Shown here piece after piece: positions 8,221 to 17,051 of a DNA stretch of 64,000 bases (positions are counted from its first letter, which is position 1; each line of letters begins with the position of its first letter). The translations under genes and the position numbers were made by a program. Source of the stretch: Cedecea neteri (GTDB lineage: Bacteria > Pseudomonadota > Gammaproteobacteria > Enterobacterales > Enterobacteriaceae); NCBI RefSeq assembly GCF_000758305.1, contig NZ_CP009458.1, positions 1,798,001 through 1,862,000 on the forward strand, written 5' to 3'. The notes beneath the pieces were generated by a model. It was not told the origin of the DNA, made no database searches, and saw only the letters and a program-made list of their open reading frames with translations.

Positions 8221-8256
8221 AAAAAGCCCGCACCTAAACAGTGCGGGCTTTTTTTT
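8221..8256 (+). terminator. thr attenuator
   Basis: A GC-rich stem, gcccgcac pairing with gtgcgggc across a 7-base loop (8234-8240), is followed by a run of eight T. It sits between thrL and thrA. The upstream part of the leader (cgggctgacgc, 8194-8204) could pair with part of the stem to form the antiterminator. This is the classic transcription-attenuation device of the thr operon. Confidence 0.93.
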
Positions 8257-8282
8257 CGGGAAAAAATCAAGGGGTCACAACA

Positions 8283-10745
8283 ATGCGAGTGTTGAAATTC
8301 GGCGGTACTTCGGTGGCAAATGCGGAGCGTTTCCTTCGCGTTGCCGATATCCTGGAAAGTAATGCCAAACAGGGGCAGGTGGCGACCGTGCTGTCTGCTC
8401 CGGCAAAAATTACTAACCACCTTGTGGCGATGATTGAGAAAACCATCGGTGGCCAGGACGCTGTGCCGAATATCAGCGACGCAGAACGTATTTTTGCTGA
8501 ACTGCTGAATGGTCTGGCAGAGGCACAGCCGGGCTTTCCGCTGGCTGAACTGAAAGGGTTAGTGAATCAGGAGTTTGCCCAGCTTAAGCATGTTCTGCAT
8601 GGCATCAGCCTGCTGGGACAGTGCCCGGACAGCATCAATGCGGCGATCATTTGCCGGGGCGAGAAGCTGTCTATCGCTATCATGTCTGGAGTGCTGCAGG
8701 CTCGCGGCTACCAGGTGACCGTTATCGATCCGGTTGAAAAATTGCTGGCGGTGGGGCATTACCTGGATTCCAGCGTGGATATCGCAGAGTCAACCCGCCG
8801 TATTGCCGCCAGCCGCATTCCTGAAGATCACATGATCCTGATGGCCGGGTTTACCGCCGGGAACGACAAAGGCGAGCTGGTTGTTCTGGGCCGAAACGGT
8901 TCCGACTATTCTGCCGCCGTACTGGCTGCCTGTCTGCGAGCCGATTGTTGTGAGATCTGGACTGACGTCGACGGCGTTTATACCTGCGACCCGCGCCAGG
9001 TCCCTGACGCCCGACTGCTGAAGTCGATGTCTTACCAGGAAGCGATGGAGCTTTCCTACTTCGGCGCCAAAGTGCTTCACCCGCGCACCATCACCCCGAT
9101 TGCTCAGTTCCAGATCCCTTGCCTGATTAAAAATACCGGAAATCCGCAGGCGCCAGGTACGCTCATTGGTGACAAGAGCGATGACGAAGGGCTGCCGGTG
9201 AAAGGCATCACTAACCTGAACAACATGGCAATGTTCAGTGTTTCAGGCCCAGGCATGAAAGGCATGGTCGGCATGGCCGCTCGAGTGTTTGCCGCCATGT
9301 CCCGTGCCGGAATTTCCGTGGTGTTGATCACCCAGTCCTCCTCCGAGTACAGCATCAGCTTCTGCGTTCCGCAAGCTGATTGCGGCCGCGCTCGCAAGGC
9401 GATGGAAGACGAATTCTATCTCGAACTGAAAGAAGAGCTGCTGGAGCCGCTGGCGGTGACCGAACGCCTGGCTGTTATCTCCGTCGTGGGCGACGGCATG
9501 AAAACGCTGCGAGGTATCTCCGCCAAGTTCTTTGCAGCCCTGGCCCGCGCGAATATCAATATTATCGCTATCGCACAGGGCTCTTCCGAGCGTTCTATCT
9601 CCGTTGTGGTCAATAACGACGATGCCGTGACCGGCGTACGTGTGACTCACCAGATGCTGTTTAACACCGATCAGGTTATTGAGCTGTTCCTGGTAGGTGT
9701 TGGCGGCGTGGGCGCGGCTCTGCTGGAGCAGGTTAAACGCCAACAGGCGTGGCTGAAGGAGAAGCATATCGATTTGCGCGTTTGCGGCGTGGCGAATTCT
9801 AAAGCCCTGCTGACTAACGTGCATGGCCTGGATCTCGAAAACTGGCAGCAGGCGCTGGAGCAGGCCAAAGAGCCGTTCAACCTTGGCCGTTTGATCCGCC
9901 TGGTGAAAGAGTATCATCTGCTGAACCCGGTGATTGTGGACTGTACTTCCAGCCAGGCTGTGGCGGATCAGTACGCTGATTTCCTGAGCGAAGGTTTCCA
10001 CGTGGTGACGCCAAACAAAAAGGCCAACACCTCGAGCATGAATTATTACCACCAGTTGCGTAATGCCGCGGAGAGTTCGCGCCGCAAATTCCTCTACGAC
10101 ACCAACGTGGGGGCGGGGCTGCCGGTGATCGAAAACCTGCAAAACCTGCTGAATGCGGGCGATGAACTGCAGCGTTTCTCCGGCATTCTTTCCGGGTCGC
10201 TTTCTTACATCTTCGGTAAGCTGGATGAGGGAATGAGCTTCTCGCTGGCGACCAGCACTGCGCGCGAAATGGGATATACCGAACCGGATCCGCGTGACGA
10301 TCTTTCCGGTATGGACGTGGCGCGTAAGCTGTTGATCCTGGCTCGTGAGACCGGGAGCGATTTGGAACTTTCGGATATCGAAATCGAATCCGTACTTCCG
10401 GAAAATTTTGATGCGAGCGGAGACGTCGAGTCTTTTATGGCACGCCTTCCTCAGTTGGATGATGAGTTTACGGCTCGTGTGAGGAAGGCGCGTGACGATG
10501 GGAAAGTACTACGTTACGTCGGCATTATTGAAGAAGACGGCAGCTGCAAAGTGAAGATCGACGCCGTAGACGGCAACGATCCGCTGTATAAGGTGAAGAA
10601 CGGCGAAAATGCCCTGGCCTTCTACAGCCACTATTATCAACCGCTGCCGCTGGTTCTGCGCGGCTATGGGGCGGGTAACGACGTTACCGCCGCCGGTGTC
10701 TTCGCGGATCTGCTTCGCACCCTGTCATGGAAGTTAGGAGTTTAA
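8283..10745 (+). CDS. thrA: Bifunctional aspartokinase I / homoserine dehydrogenase I
   Basis: The 820-residue fusion catalyses the first (aspartate to aspartyl phosphate) and third (aspartate semialdehyde to homoserine) steps of threonine synthesis. The kinase domain opens MRVLKFGGTSVAN; two ACT-type regulatory regions follow at about 320-460 (SVSGPGMKGMVG, ISVVGDGMKTLRG). The NAD(P)-binding motif of the dehydrogenase is near 470 (LVGVGGVGAALLEQ), and the catalytic region includes LSGSLSYIFGKLDEG and PRDDLSGMDVARK. A GTG 14 codons upstream lies inside the attenuator, so I chose ATG 8283, which gives the exact E. coli length. thrB starts one base after the stop. Confidence 0.98.
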   Translation: MRVLKFGGTSVANAERFLRVADILESNAKQGQVATVLSAPAKITNHLVAMIEKTIGGQDAVPNISDAERIFAELLNGLAEAQPGFPLAELKGLVNQEFAQLKHVLHGISLLGQCPDSINAAIICRGEKLSIAIMSGVLQARGYQVTVIDPVEKLLAVGHYLDSSVDIAESTRRIAASRIPEDHMILMAGFTAGNDKGELVVLGRNGSDYSAAVLAACLRADCCEIWTDVDGVYTCDPRQVPDARLLKSMSYQEAMELSYFGAKVLHPRTITPIAQFQIPCLIKNTGNPQAPGTLIGDKSDDEGLPVKGITNLNNMAMFSVSGPGMKGMVGMAARVFAAMSRAGISVVLITQSSSEYSISFCVPQADCGRARKAMEDEFYLELKEELLEPLAVTERLAVISVVGDGMKTLRGISAKFFAALARANINIIAIAQGSSERSISVVVNNDDAVTGVRVTHQMLFNTDQVIELFLVGVGGVGAALLEQVKRQQAWLKEKHIDLRVCGVANSKALLTNVHGLDLENWQQALEQAKEPFNLGRLIRLVKEYHLLNPVIVDCTSSQAVADQYADFLSEGFHVVTPNKKANTSSMNYYHQLRNAAESSRRKFLYDTNVGAGLPVIENLQNLLNAGDELQRFSGILSGSLSYIFGKLDEGMSFSLATSTAREMGYTEPDPRDDLSGMDVARKLLILARETGSDLELSDIEIESVLPENFDASGDVESFMARLPQLDDEFTARVRKARDDGKVLRYVGIIEEDGSCKVKIDAVDGNDPLYKVKNGENALAFYSHYYQPLPLVLRGYGAGNDVTAAGVFADLLRTLSWKLGV

Positions 10746-10746
10746 G

Positions 10747-11676
10747 ATGGTTAAAGTATATGCCCCGGCTTCCAGCGCCAATATGAGCGTCGGCTTTGAT
10801 GTGCTGGGTGCGGCGGTGTCGCCGGTTGATGGCTCACATTTGGGTGATTACGTGACGGTTGAAGCGGCAGACAGTTTCAGCCTGACCAACCTTGGACGGT
10901 TCGCCAGTAAGCTGCCGGATGAACCACGCGAGAACATTGTTTATCAGTGCTGGGAGCGTTTCTGCCAGGAGATTGGCAAGACTATTCCTGTGGCGATGAC
11001 GCTTGAGAAAAATATGCCCATCGGCTCCGGGCTGGGGTCCAGTGCCTGTTCGGTGGTGGCTGGCCTGATGGCGATGAATGAATTTTGCGGTAAGCCGTTG
11101 AGCGACACACGCCTGCTGGCGCTAATGGGCGAGCTGGAAGGGCGTATTTCCGGCAGCATTCATTACGATAACGTTGCGCCTTGTTTCCTGGGCGGCATGC
11201 AGTTGATGATCGAAGAAAACGGCATCATCAGCCAGCAGGTGCCAGGCTTTGATGAGTGGCTTTGGGTGCTGGCGTATCCAGGCATTAAGGTTTCAACCGC
11301 CGAAGCGCGTGCGATTTTACCTGCCCAATACCGCCGCCAGGACTGTATTAGCCACGGTCGCCATCTGGCCGGTTTTATTCATGCCTGTCATACCCGCCAG
11401 CCTGCGCTCGCGGCGAAGCTGATGAAGGATGTGATTGCTGAACCTTACCGCGCCAAACTGCTGCCGAAGTTTGATGAGTCCCGTAAAGCCGTGGCGGATA
11501 TCGGCGCTCTGGCTAGCGGGATTTCGGGTTCCGGCCCGACCTTATTTGCACTGTGCGATAACACCGATACCGCGCAGCGCGTGGCTGACTGGCTCAGCCA
11601 ACATTATTTGCAGAACCAGGAAGGTTTTGTACATATTTGCCGTCTGGATACGGCTGGCGCACGAGTTTTGGGATAA
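10747..11676 (+). CDS. thrB: Homoserine kinase
   Basis: This 309-residue GHMP-superfamily kinase phosphorylates homoserine to O-phosphohomoserine in the cytoplasm. The ATP-binding GHMP motif is PIGSGLGSSACSV near residue 90, with the N-terminal VYAPASSANMSVGFD and the C-terminal GISGSGPTLFALCD motif. The length is as in E. coli. It lies one base after thrA and three bases before thrC, so it is coupled to both. Confidence 0.98.
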   Translation: MVKVYAPASSANMSVGFDVLGAAVSPVDGSHLGDYVTVEAADSFSLTNLGRFASKLPDEPRENIVYQCWERFCQEIGKTIPVAMTLEKNMPIGSGLGSSACSVVAGLMAMNEFCGKPLSDTRLLALMGELEGRISGSIHYDNVAPCFLGGMQLMIEENGIISQQVPGFDEWLWVLAYPGIKVSTAEARAILPAQYRRQDCISHGRHLAGFIHACHTRQPALAAKLMKDVIAEPYRAKLLPKFDESRKAVADIGALASGISGSGPTLFALCDNTDTAQRVADWLSQHYLQNQEGFVHICRLDTAGARVLG

Positions 11677-11679
11677 GAC

Positions 11680-12966
11680 ATGAAACTGTACAACCTTAAA
11701 GATCACAACGAGCAGGTCTCCTTTGCACAGGCGGTTACCCAGGGGCTGGGCAAACAGCAGGGCCTGTTTTTCCCGCATGACCTGCCTGAGTTTGAACTGA
11801 CTGAAATCGACGCCATGCTGGAGATGGACTTTGTCAGCCGTAGCAGCAAAATTTTGTCCGCATTTATCGGGGATGAGATCCCGCAGGAGATTCTGGAAGA
11901 GCGCGTGCGTGCGGCCTTCGCGTTCCCTGCGCCGGTGAACATGGTTGAACCGGACGTGGGTTGCCTGGAACTGTTCCACGGCCCAACGCTGGCGTTTAAA
12001 GACTTTGGCGGGCGCTTTATGGCGCAGATGCTGACCCACATCAGCGGCGACAAGCCTGTGACCATTCTGACGGCAACATCCGGCGATACCGGTGCGGCGG
12101 TGGCTCATGCGTTTTACGGCCTTAAGAATGTGCGCGTCGTTATTCTTTATCCGCGTGGCAAAATCAGTCCGCTGCAGGAAAAACTGTTCTGTACCCTCGG
12201 TGGGAATATCGAAACCGTTGCAATTGACGGTGATTTTGATGCCTGCCAGGCGCTGGTGAAACAGGCATTTGATGATGAAGAGCTGAAGGTGGCGCTGGGG
12301 TTAAACTCGGCAAACTCCATTAACATCAGCCGCCTGCTGGCGCAGATCTGCTACTACTTCGAAGCGGTAGCTCAATTGCCGCAGGAAGCCCGTAATCAGC
12401 TGGTGGTTTCCGTACCAAGCGGTAACTTTGGTGACCTGACGGCTGGCCTACTGGCAAAATCCCTGGGCTTGCCGATTAAGCGTTTTATTGCGGCGACCAA
12501 TGCCAACGACACCGTTCCGCGTTTCCTGGCTGAAGGCCAGTGGGCGCCTAAAGCGACCGTGGCCACGCTGTCCAACGCCATGGATGTTAGCCAGCCGAAC
12601 AACTGGCCGCGCGTGGAAGAGCTTTTCCGCCGCAAAATTTGGCGCCTGACCGACCTTGGCTATGCTGCCGTGACCGACGAAACCACCAAAGATACGATGC
12701 GTGAGCTGAAGGCAATTGGCTACGTTTCTGAACCGCACGCGGCGATTGCTTACCGCGCTCTGCGCGACCAGCTGCAGCCAGGTGAGTTTGGGCTGTTCCT
12801 GGGCACCGCGCATCCGGCGAAGTTTAAAGAGAGCGTGGAAGAGATTCTGGGTGAAGCGCTGCCTCTGCCGGAAGAACTGGCGTCCCGCGCAGATCTGCCG
12901 CTGCTGTCCCACAATCTCCCGGCTGATTTTGCCGAACTGCGTAAGTTCATGATGGTTAAAGCGTAA
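11680..12966 (+). CDS. thrC: Threonine synthase
   Basis: This 428-residue PLP enzyme converts O-phosphohomoserine to threonine, the last step of the pathway. The PLP Schiff-base lysine is Lys107 in LAFKDFGGRFM. The phosphate-binding loop is TATSGDTGAAVAHAF at about 128-142, and a second conserved segment is VSVPSGNFGDLTAG. Length and sequence follow E. coli ThrC closely. It is the last gene of the operon, and a terminator follows 8 bases after the stop. Confidence 0.98.
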   Translation: MKLYNLKDHNEQVSFAQAVTQGLGKQQGLFFPHDLPEFELTEIDAMLEMDFVSRSSKILSAFIGDEIPQEILEERVRAAFAFPAPVNMVEPDVGCLELFHGPTLAFKDFGGRFMAQMLTHISGDKPVTILTATSGDTGAAVAHAFYGLKNVRVVILYPRGKISPLQEKLFCTLGGNIETVAIDGDFDACQALVKQAFDDEELKVALGLNSANSINISRLLAQICYYFEAVAQLPQEARNQLVVSVPSGNFGDLTAGLLAKSLGLPIKRFIAATNANDTVPRFLAEGQWAPKATVATLSNAMDVSQPNNWPRVEELFRRKIWRLTDLGYAAVTDETTKDTMRELKAIGYVSEPHAAIAYRALRDQLQPGEFGLFLGTAHPAKFKESVEEILGEALPLPEELASRADLPLLSHNLPADFAELRKFMMVKA

Positions 12967-12973
12967 TTCTGAA

Positions 12974-13007
12974 GCCCCATTTTGCTTGTCGAACTGGGGC
13001 GTTTTTT
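12974..13007 (+). terminator. Terminator of the thr operon
   Basis: The inverted repeat gcccca (12974-12979) / tggggc (12995-13000) is followed by gtttttt. It lies directly after thrC and is a reasonable rho-independent terminator with a rather long loop. Confidence 0.75.
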
Positions 13008-13134
13008 CCTGTAAATCAGGGAGAAAATAAGCAGGCATTTAGCAGGAAAAAAGGAGAAATTCCCATAAAATGCGGATGCTTAGAGATTAGGATTGCGGAG
13101 AATAACGCGGGCGTGATTTCCGACATAAGCTCAT

Positions 13135-13162
13135 CTTAACGGGCCCAATGGGCCGGCTTAAG
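13135..13162. repeat. Quasi-palindrome just upstream of yaaX
   Basis: The left arm cttaacgggccc and the right arm gggccggcttaag are near-perfect inverted repeats with one extra base in the right arm and a 3-base centre. It ends 16 bases before the yaaX start, overlapping where its promoter or leader should be. It could be an operator or an mRNA hairpin near the ribosome-binding site. Confidence 0.5.
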
Positions 13163-13178
13163 AAGTAAGGAGCAAGCT

Positions 13179-13439
13179 ATGTTGAAATCCATTTTTCTGG
13201 CGTTGTCCCTGCTGGTGGTGACGCCGCTGGCGGTACAGGCGGGAGAAATCACGCTGGTGCCTGCCGTGACGCTGCACTTTGGCGATCAGGACAACCACGG
13301 GCGCTATTGGGACGGCCATTACTGGCGAGACCACGACTGGTGGGCAAGGCACTATGAGTGGCGTGAACATCGCTGGCAGCGGCATGCAAGATTCGATGGC
13401 CCGCCACGGGATCATCATGATAATCGCTGGGATAGATAA
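13179..13439 (+). CDS. yaaX: Small secreted His/Trp-rich protein YaaX (DUF2502)
   Basis: This 86-residue protein has a clear signal peptide (MLKSIFLALSLLVVTPLAVQA, cleavage probably after residue 21). The mature part is short, starts GEITLVPAVTLHFGD, and is dense in His, Trp, Arg and Asp (DGHYWRDHDWWARHYEWREH). This pattern and the position between thrC and yaaA identify YaaX. The family has no established function; a periplasmic role is implied by the signal peptide. An aaggagc ribosome-binding site precedes the ATG. The His-rich tail hints at metal or proton binding, but that is speculation. Confidence 0.85.
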   Translation: MLKSIFLALSLLVVTPLAVQAGEITLVPAVTLHFGDQDNHGRYWDGHYWRDHDWWARHYEWREHRWQRHARFDGPPRDHHDNRWDR

Positions 13440-13457
13440 CTCACGCTAGTTCACAGT

Positions 13458-13487
13458 AAAACGCCAGCTTAATGCTGGCGTTTTTTT
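13458..13487. terminator. Bidirectional terminator between yaaX and yaaA
   Basis: The stem cgccagc (13462-13468) / gctggcg (13474-13480) has an A-run on the left and a seven-T run on the right, so it can serve both converging genes. The right edge overlaps the last codon of yaaA. Confidence 0.9.
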
Positions 13488-14259
13488 ATTGCTCGTGGCG
13501 CTTAAACACCAGTTCGTTTTTCTGTGATGCTTCTTCATCAAAGAAATAGCCGTCTGTATTAAACGCTTTCAGCTGTTCTGGCTTCGTCAGGCGATTCTCA
13601 ATGATGTAGCGGCTCATTAGCCCACGCGCTTTTTTCGCATAGAAGCTGATGACTTTAAATTTGCCGTTCTTTTCATCGAGGAAAACGGGCTTGATGATCT
13701 CCGCGTTCAGCTTTTTCGGCTTCACCGCTTTAAAGTATTCATCAGACGCCAGGTTGACCACGATATTGTCGCCCTGGGTGGCCAGCACCTGATTCAGCTT
13801 GTCGGTAATTGTCTCGCCCCAGAAGTGATACAGATCTTTGCCCTTCGGGTTTTCCAAGCGAATTCCCATTTCCAGCCGGTAAGGTTGCATTAAATCCAGC
13901 GGACGCAGCACGCCGTACAACCCGGAAAGCATACGCAGGTGCTGCTGGGCAAAATCAAAGTCTGCTTCGCTAAACTCTTCGGCCTGCAGGCCGGTATAAA
14001 CATCACCTTTAAAGGCGAGAATAGCCGGGCGCGCGTTTTGTGGCGTAAATGCCGGGTGCCACTCGTGGAAACGGGTTTCGTTCAGAGAGGCCAGCTTATC
14101 GCTGATGCTCATCAGGGAAGCAATTTGCGGGGCGCTTAGCTTGCGGGCAACGCTGATTAACTGCTGTGAATATTCCAACAGTTCCGGCTGTGTATAGCGG
14201 TCCGTCGGCAGCTCGCTTTGGTAATCCAGCGTTTTGGCAGGTGAGATAAGAATTAGCAT
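13486..14259 (-). CDS. yaaA: Peroxide stress protein YaaA (DUF328)
   Basis: This 257-residue protein starts MLILISPAKTLDYQS. An in-frame start five codons upstream is possible, but the E. coli homologue begins here and a good AGGAGT Shine-Dalgarno precedes this ATG. Conserved blocks are ILAFKGDVYTGLQAE, MLSGLYGVLRPLDLMQPYRLEMG and NLASDEYFKAVKP. In E. coli the gene belongs to the OxyR regulon and lowers intracellular free iron during hydrogen peroxide stress. It is a cytoplasmic protein with DNA-binding activity reported for the family. It is transcribed leftward, convergent with yaaX. Confidence 0.93.
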   Translation of the reverse strand: MLILISPAKTLDYQSELPTDRYTQPELLEYSQQLISVARKLSAPQIASLMSISDKLASLNETRFHEWHPAFTPQNARPAILAFKGDVYTGLQAEEFSEADFDFAQQHLRMLSGLYGVLRPLDLMQPYRLEMGIRLENPKGKDLYHFWGETITDKLNQVLATQGDNIVVNLASDEYFKAVKPKKLNAEIIKPVFLDEKNGKFKVISFYAKKARGLMSRYIIENRLTKPEQLKAFNTDGYFFDEEASQKNELVFKRHEQ

Positions 14260-14331
14260 GTCCACTCCTTGCATAGTTTGGCCGTTACTTTAGCAAATTT
14301 CCCGCCTGTCGCGGCCTATGGCTGCAATCAG

Positions 14332-15771
14332 CTAAGGTTTTTTTTCAACGTCTCTGTCCCAAACGCCGGGTGCCAGCTGGTTCTTAATCTCCGGGAAGCG
14401 GTTGGGATTGAAAATAGGCGATATGCCCAGCTTTTGCTGGCGAAGATAATCTGCTGCTATCGCTTTCACCACCGGTGAAAGCAGCAAGATCGCCGTGATA
14501 TTGGTTATCGCCATAATCGCCATCGCCACGTCTGCCAACTGCCAGACCAGCGGCAGCGCAGCCTGAGTTCCGAACATCACCATTGCGAGTACCATAAAGC
14601 GCAGTAGAAATTTCAGTGCGCGGCTGTCCTGGTTCAGAAAGAGCAAATTGTTCTCGGCGTAGGTGTAATTTGCCATGATAGACGTGAAGGCGAACAGGAA
14701 AACGATCACCACGATAAAACCGCTGCCCCAGCCGCCCACGGCTGAGCTGAGCGCCTGTTGAACCAGGATAATGCCGCTACGTGACGTTTCAATGCCGTCC
14801 ATCATGCCGGACATCAGCACAATGGCGGCTGTCGCGGTGCAGATAATCACCGTATCAATTAACACGCCAAACATTTGCACCACGCCCTGAGTGGCCGGGT
14901 GTGGAGGCCATGCGGCAGCGGCTGCGGCGGCATTCGGCGTGGAGCCCATGCCCGCTTCGTTAGAAAACATCCCGCGCTGGAAGCCATTGGTGATGGCCTG
15001 GCTGACGGTATAACCCAGCGCGCCCGAAGCGGCTTCGTGCCAGCCAAAGGCGTGGCTGAAAATCAGCCTGATGACTTCGGGGAAACGTTCAATATGCAGC
15101 CCCACAACATACAGGCTCATGCATACCCAGAGTAAGGCCATCAGCGGCACCAGCCACTGGGAGAGGCGAGCAATGGTCCGCATTCCTCGCCAGATGACTA
15201 GCGCGGTAACAGTCACCAGGAAAAGGCCCACCCAGATTTTTGGCACGTCAAACGCGTAGTGAGTGGCAATCGCGATAGAGTTGGCCTGTACGGCGTTGAA
15301 CACCATGCCGAAGGCAACGATCAAAAAGACGGAAAACAGCACGCCCATCCAGCGCATACCAAGCCCGCGCTCCATATACCAGGCCGGGCCGCCGCGATAG
15401 TTTCCTTCTTTGTCGCGGGTTTTATAGAGCTGGGCGAGGGAGCATTCTGCGAAGGCGGTGGCCATGCTGAGTACGGCGGCAACCCACATCCAGAACACCG
15501 ATCCGGGGCCACCAGCTGAGATGGCCAGCGCAATGCCCGCAAGGTTACCGCTGCCGACGCGCGCGGCAAGGCTGGTGCAAAGAGCCTGGAATGAGGATAT
15601 TCCGGAAGGATCCGGCGAGTCGCTGTTGCGCAGGAAAAGGCGCAGCCGGGTAAAGTAACGGAACTGGACGAAGCCGCTGCGGAAGGTGAACCAGATGCCC
15701 GCGCCAATCAGCAGCCAAAGCAGGACCGAGCCCCAAAGCACCTCGTTGATAAATAATAAAAAATCTGTCAT
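14332..15771 (-). CDS. yaaJ: Sodium:alanine/glycine symporter family transporter YaaJ
   Basis: This 479-residue inner-membrane protein of the AGCS family has about ten membrane segments. The family signature is GSGNLAGIALAISAGGPGSVFWMW near residues 70-93, and a second conserved block is GMFSNEAGMGSTPNAAA near 290. I chose the ATG at 15771 (MTDFLLFINEVLWGS) because it aligns with the E. coli start; the frame is open 21 codons further up but carries an unlikely basic leader. The substrate is probably a small neutral amino acid taken up with sodium. It diverges from talB. Confidence 0.92.
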   Translation of the reverse strand: MTDFLLFINEVLWGSVLLWLLIGAGIWFTFRSGFVQFRYFTRLRLFLRNSDSPDPSGISSFQALCTSLAARVGSGNLAGIALAISAGGPGSVFWMWVAAVLSMATAFAECSLAQLYKTRDKEGNYRGGPAWYMERGLGMRWMGVLFSVFLIVAFGMVFNAVQANSIAIATHYAFDVPKIWVGLFLVTVTALVIWRGMRTIARLSQWLVPLMALLWVCMSLYVVGLHIERFPEVIRLIFSHAFGWHEAASGALGYTVSQAITNGFQRGMFSNEAGMGSTPNAAAAAAAWPPHPATQGVVQMFGVLIDTVIICTATAAIVLMSGMMDGIETSRSGIILVQQALSSAVGGWGSGFIVVIVFLFAFTSIMANYTYAENNLLFLNQDSRALKFLLRFMVLAMVMFGTQAALPLVWQLADVAMAIMAITNITAILLLSPVVKAIAADYLRQQKLGISPIFNPNRFPEIKNQLAPGVWDRDVEKKP

Positions 15772-15988
15772 TAACGTCCCTCTTGTTAATGCGTGATGGC
15801 GGCGAGGTTGACGGGCCCGGGCCATGCAATCCATTACGTTACAGATAAATTGGCGGTCGAGTTTAGCATATTCTCGCCCACTGGACGGACAGCACTTGTC
15901 GCGGTTGCACCTGATGGGCGGCGTGATATCATCAAGCCAGACCGGTTACATCTCCCTAACAAGCTACACCTGAAGAGAAACACTCATT

Positions 15989-16942
15989 ATGACGGATAAA
16001 TTGACTTCTTTGCGTCAACTGACCACCGTGGTTGCTGACACCGGAGATATCGCGGCGATGAAGCTGTACCAGCCGCAAGATGCTACTACCAACCCTTCTC
16101 TGATCCTTAACGCTGCGCAGATCCCTGAGTACCGTAAACTGATTGACGAAGCGATTACCTGGGCTCGTAGCCAGAGCAACGATCGCGCTCAGCAGGTGGT
16201 TGACGCTTCCGATAAGCTGGCTGTAAATATCGGCCTGGAAATTCTGAAGCTGATCCCTGGCCGTATTTCTACCGAAGTGGATGCTCGCCTGTCCTATGAC
16301 ACCGAAGCCAGCATCGCGAAAGCCAAACACCTGATCAAGCTCTACAACGACGCGGGCATCAGCAACGATCGCATCCTGATTAAACTGGCTTCTACCTGGC
16401 AGGGCATCCGCGCTGCAGAGCAGCTGGAAAAAGAAGGCATCAACTGTAACCTGACCCTGCTGTTCTCCTTCGCTCAGGCTCGTGCCTGTGCTGAAGCTGG
16501 CGTATTCCTGATTTCTCCGTTTGTTGGCCGTATCCTTGACTGGTACAAAGCTAACACCGACAAGAAAGAGTACGCACCGCAGGAAGATCCAGGCGTGGTT
16601 TCCGTGACCGAAATCTACCAGTACTACAAGCAGCACGGTTATGAAACCGTGGTGATGGGCGCAAGCTTCCGTAACGTCGGTGAAATCATCGAGCTGGCTG
16701 GTTGCGACCGCCTGACCATTGCTCCTGCGCTGCTAAAAGAGCTGGCAGAAAGCGAAGGTACCATCGAGCGTAAGCTGAGCTACACCGGCGAAGTGAAAGC
16801 GCGTCCTGAGCGCATCACCGAGTCTCAGTTCCTGTGGCAGCACAACCAGGATCCAATGGCCGTAGACAAACTGGCGGACGGTATCCGTAAGTTTGCAATC
16901 GACCAGGAAAAACTGGAAAAAATGATCGGCGATCTGCTGTAA
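15989..16942 (+). CDS. talB: Transaldolase B
   Basis: This 317-residue cytoplasmic enzyme of the non-oxidative pentose phosphate pathway transfers a dihydroxyacetone unit from sedoheptulose 7-phosphate to glyceraldehyde 3-phosphate. The Schiff-base lysine is Lys132 in RILIKLAST. The N-terminal signature DATTNPSLIL holds the catalytic Asp, and the catalytic Glu96 lies in RISTEVDARLS. It has the same length as E. coli TalB. Codon use is strongly biased (CTG, GGT, CGT), as for highly expressed genes. Confidence 0.98.
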   Translation: MTDKLTSLRQLTTVVADTGDIAAMKLYQPQDATTNPSLILNAAQIPEYRKLIDEAITWARSQSNDRAQQVVDASDKLAVNIGLEILKLIPGRISTEVDARLSYDTEASIAKAKHLIKLYNDAGISNDRILIKLASTWQGIRAAEQLEKEGINCNLTLLFSFAQARACAEAGVFLISPFVGRILDWYKANTDKKEYAPQEDPGVVSVTEIYQYYKQHGYETVVMGASFRNVGEIIELAGCDRLTIAPALLKELAESEGTIERKLSYTGEVKARPERITESQFLWQHNQDPMAVDKLADGIRKFAIDQEKLEKMIGDLL

Positions 16943-16950
16943 TCATTCTC

Positions 16951-16978
16951 GTGGCCGGCTTGCGTCGGCCACGCTTTT
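16951..16978 (+). terminator. Terminator after talB
   Basis: The stem gtggccg (16951-16957) / cggccac (16966-16972) is followed by gctttt. It starts 8 bases after the talB stop and is a moderately strong rho-independent terminator with a short T-run. Confidence 0.75.
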
Positions 16979-17051
16979 CACCGCTTTCCCTGTCTGCAAC
17001 GCCTTTCCCCGTGTATCATTCCTCTCAGACTTGCTGATTTCCAGGATTGAT

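Noticed and set aside
8241..8282. Extension of thrA by 14 codons to a GTG
   Set aside because: The extra codons are the 3' half of the attenuator stem and its T-run. ATG 8283 gives the exact family start.
9243..10142. A 299-codon open frame antisense to thrA
   Set aside because: It lies wholly within thrA, whose reading frame matches known ThrA throughout. Composition is that of a complementary shadow.
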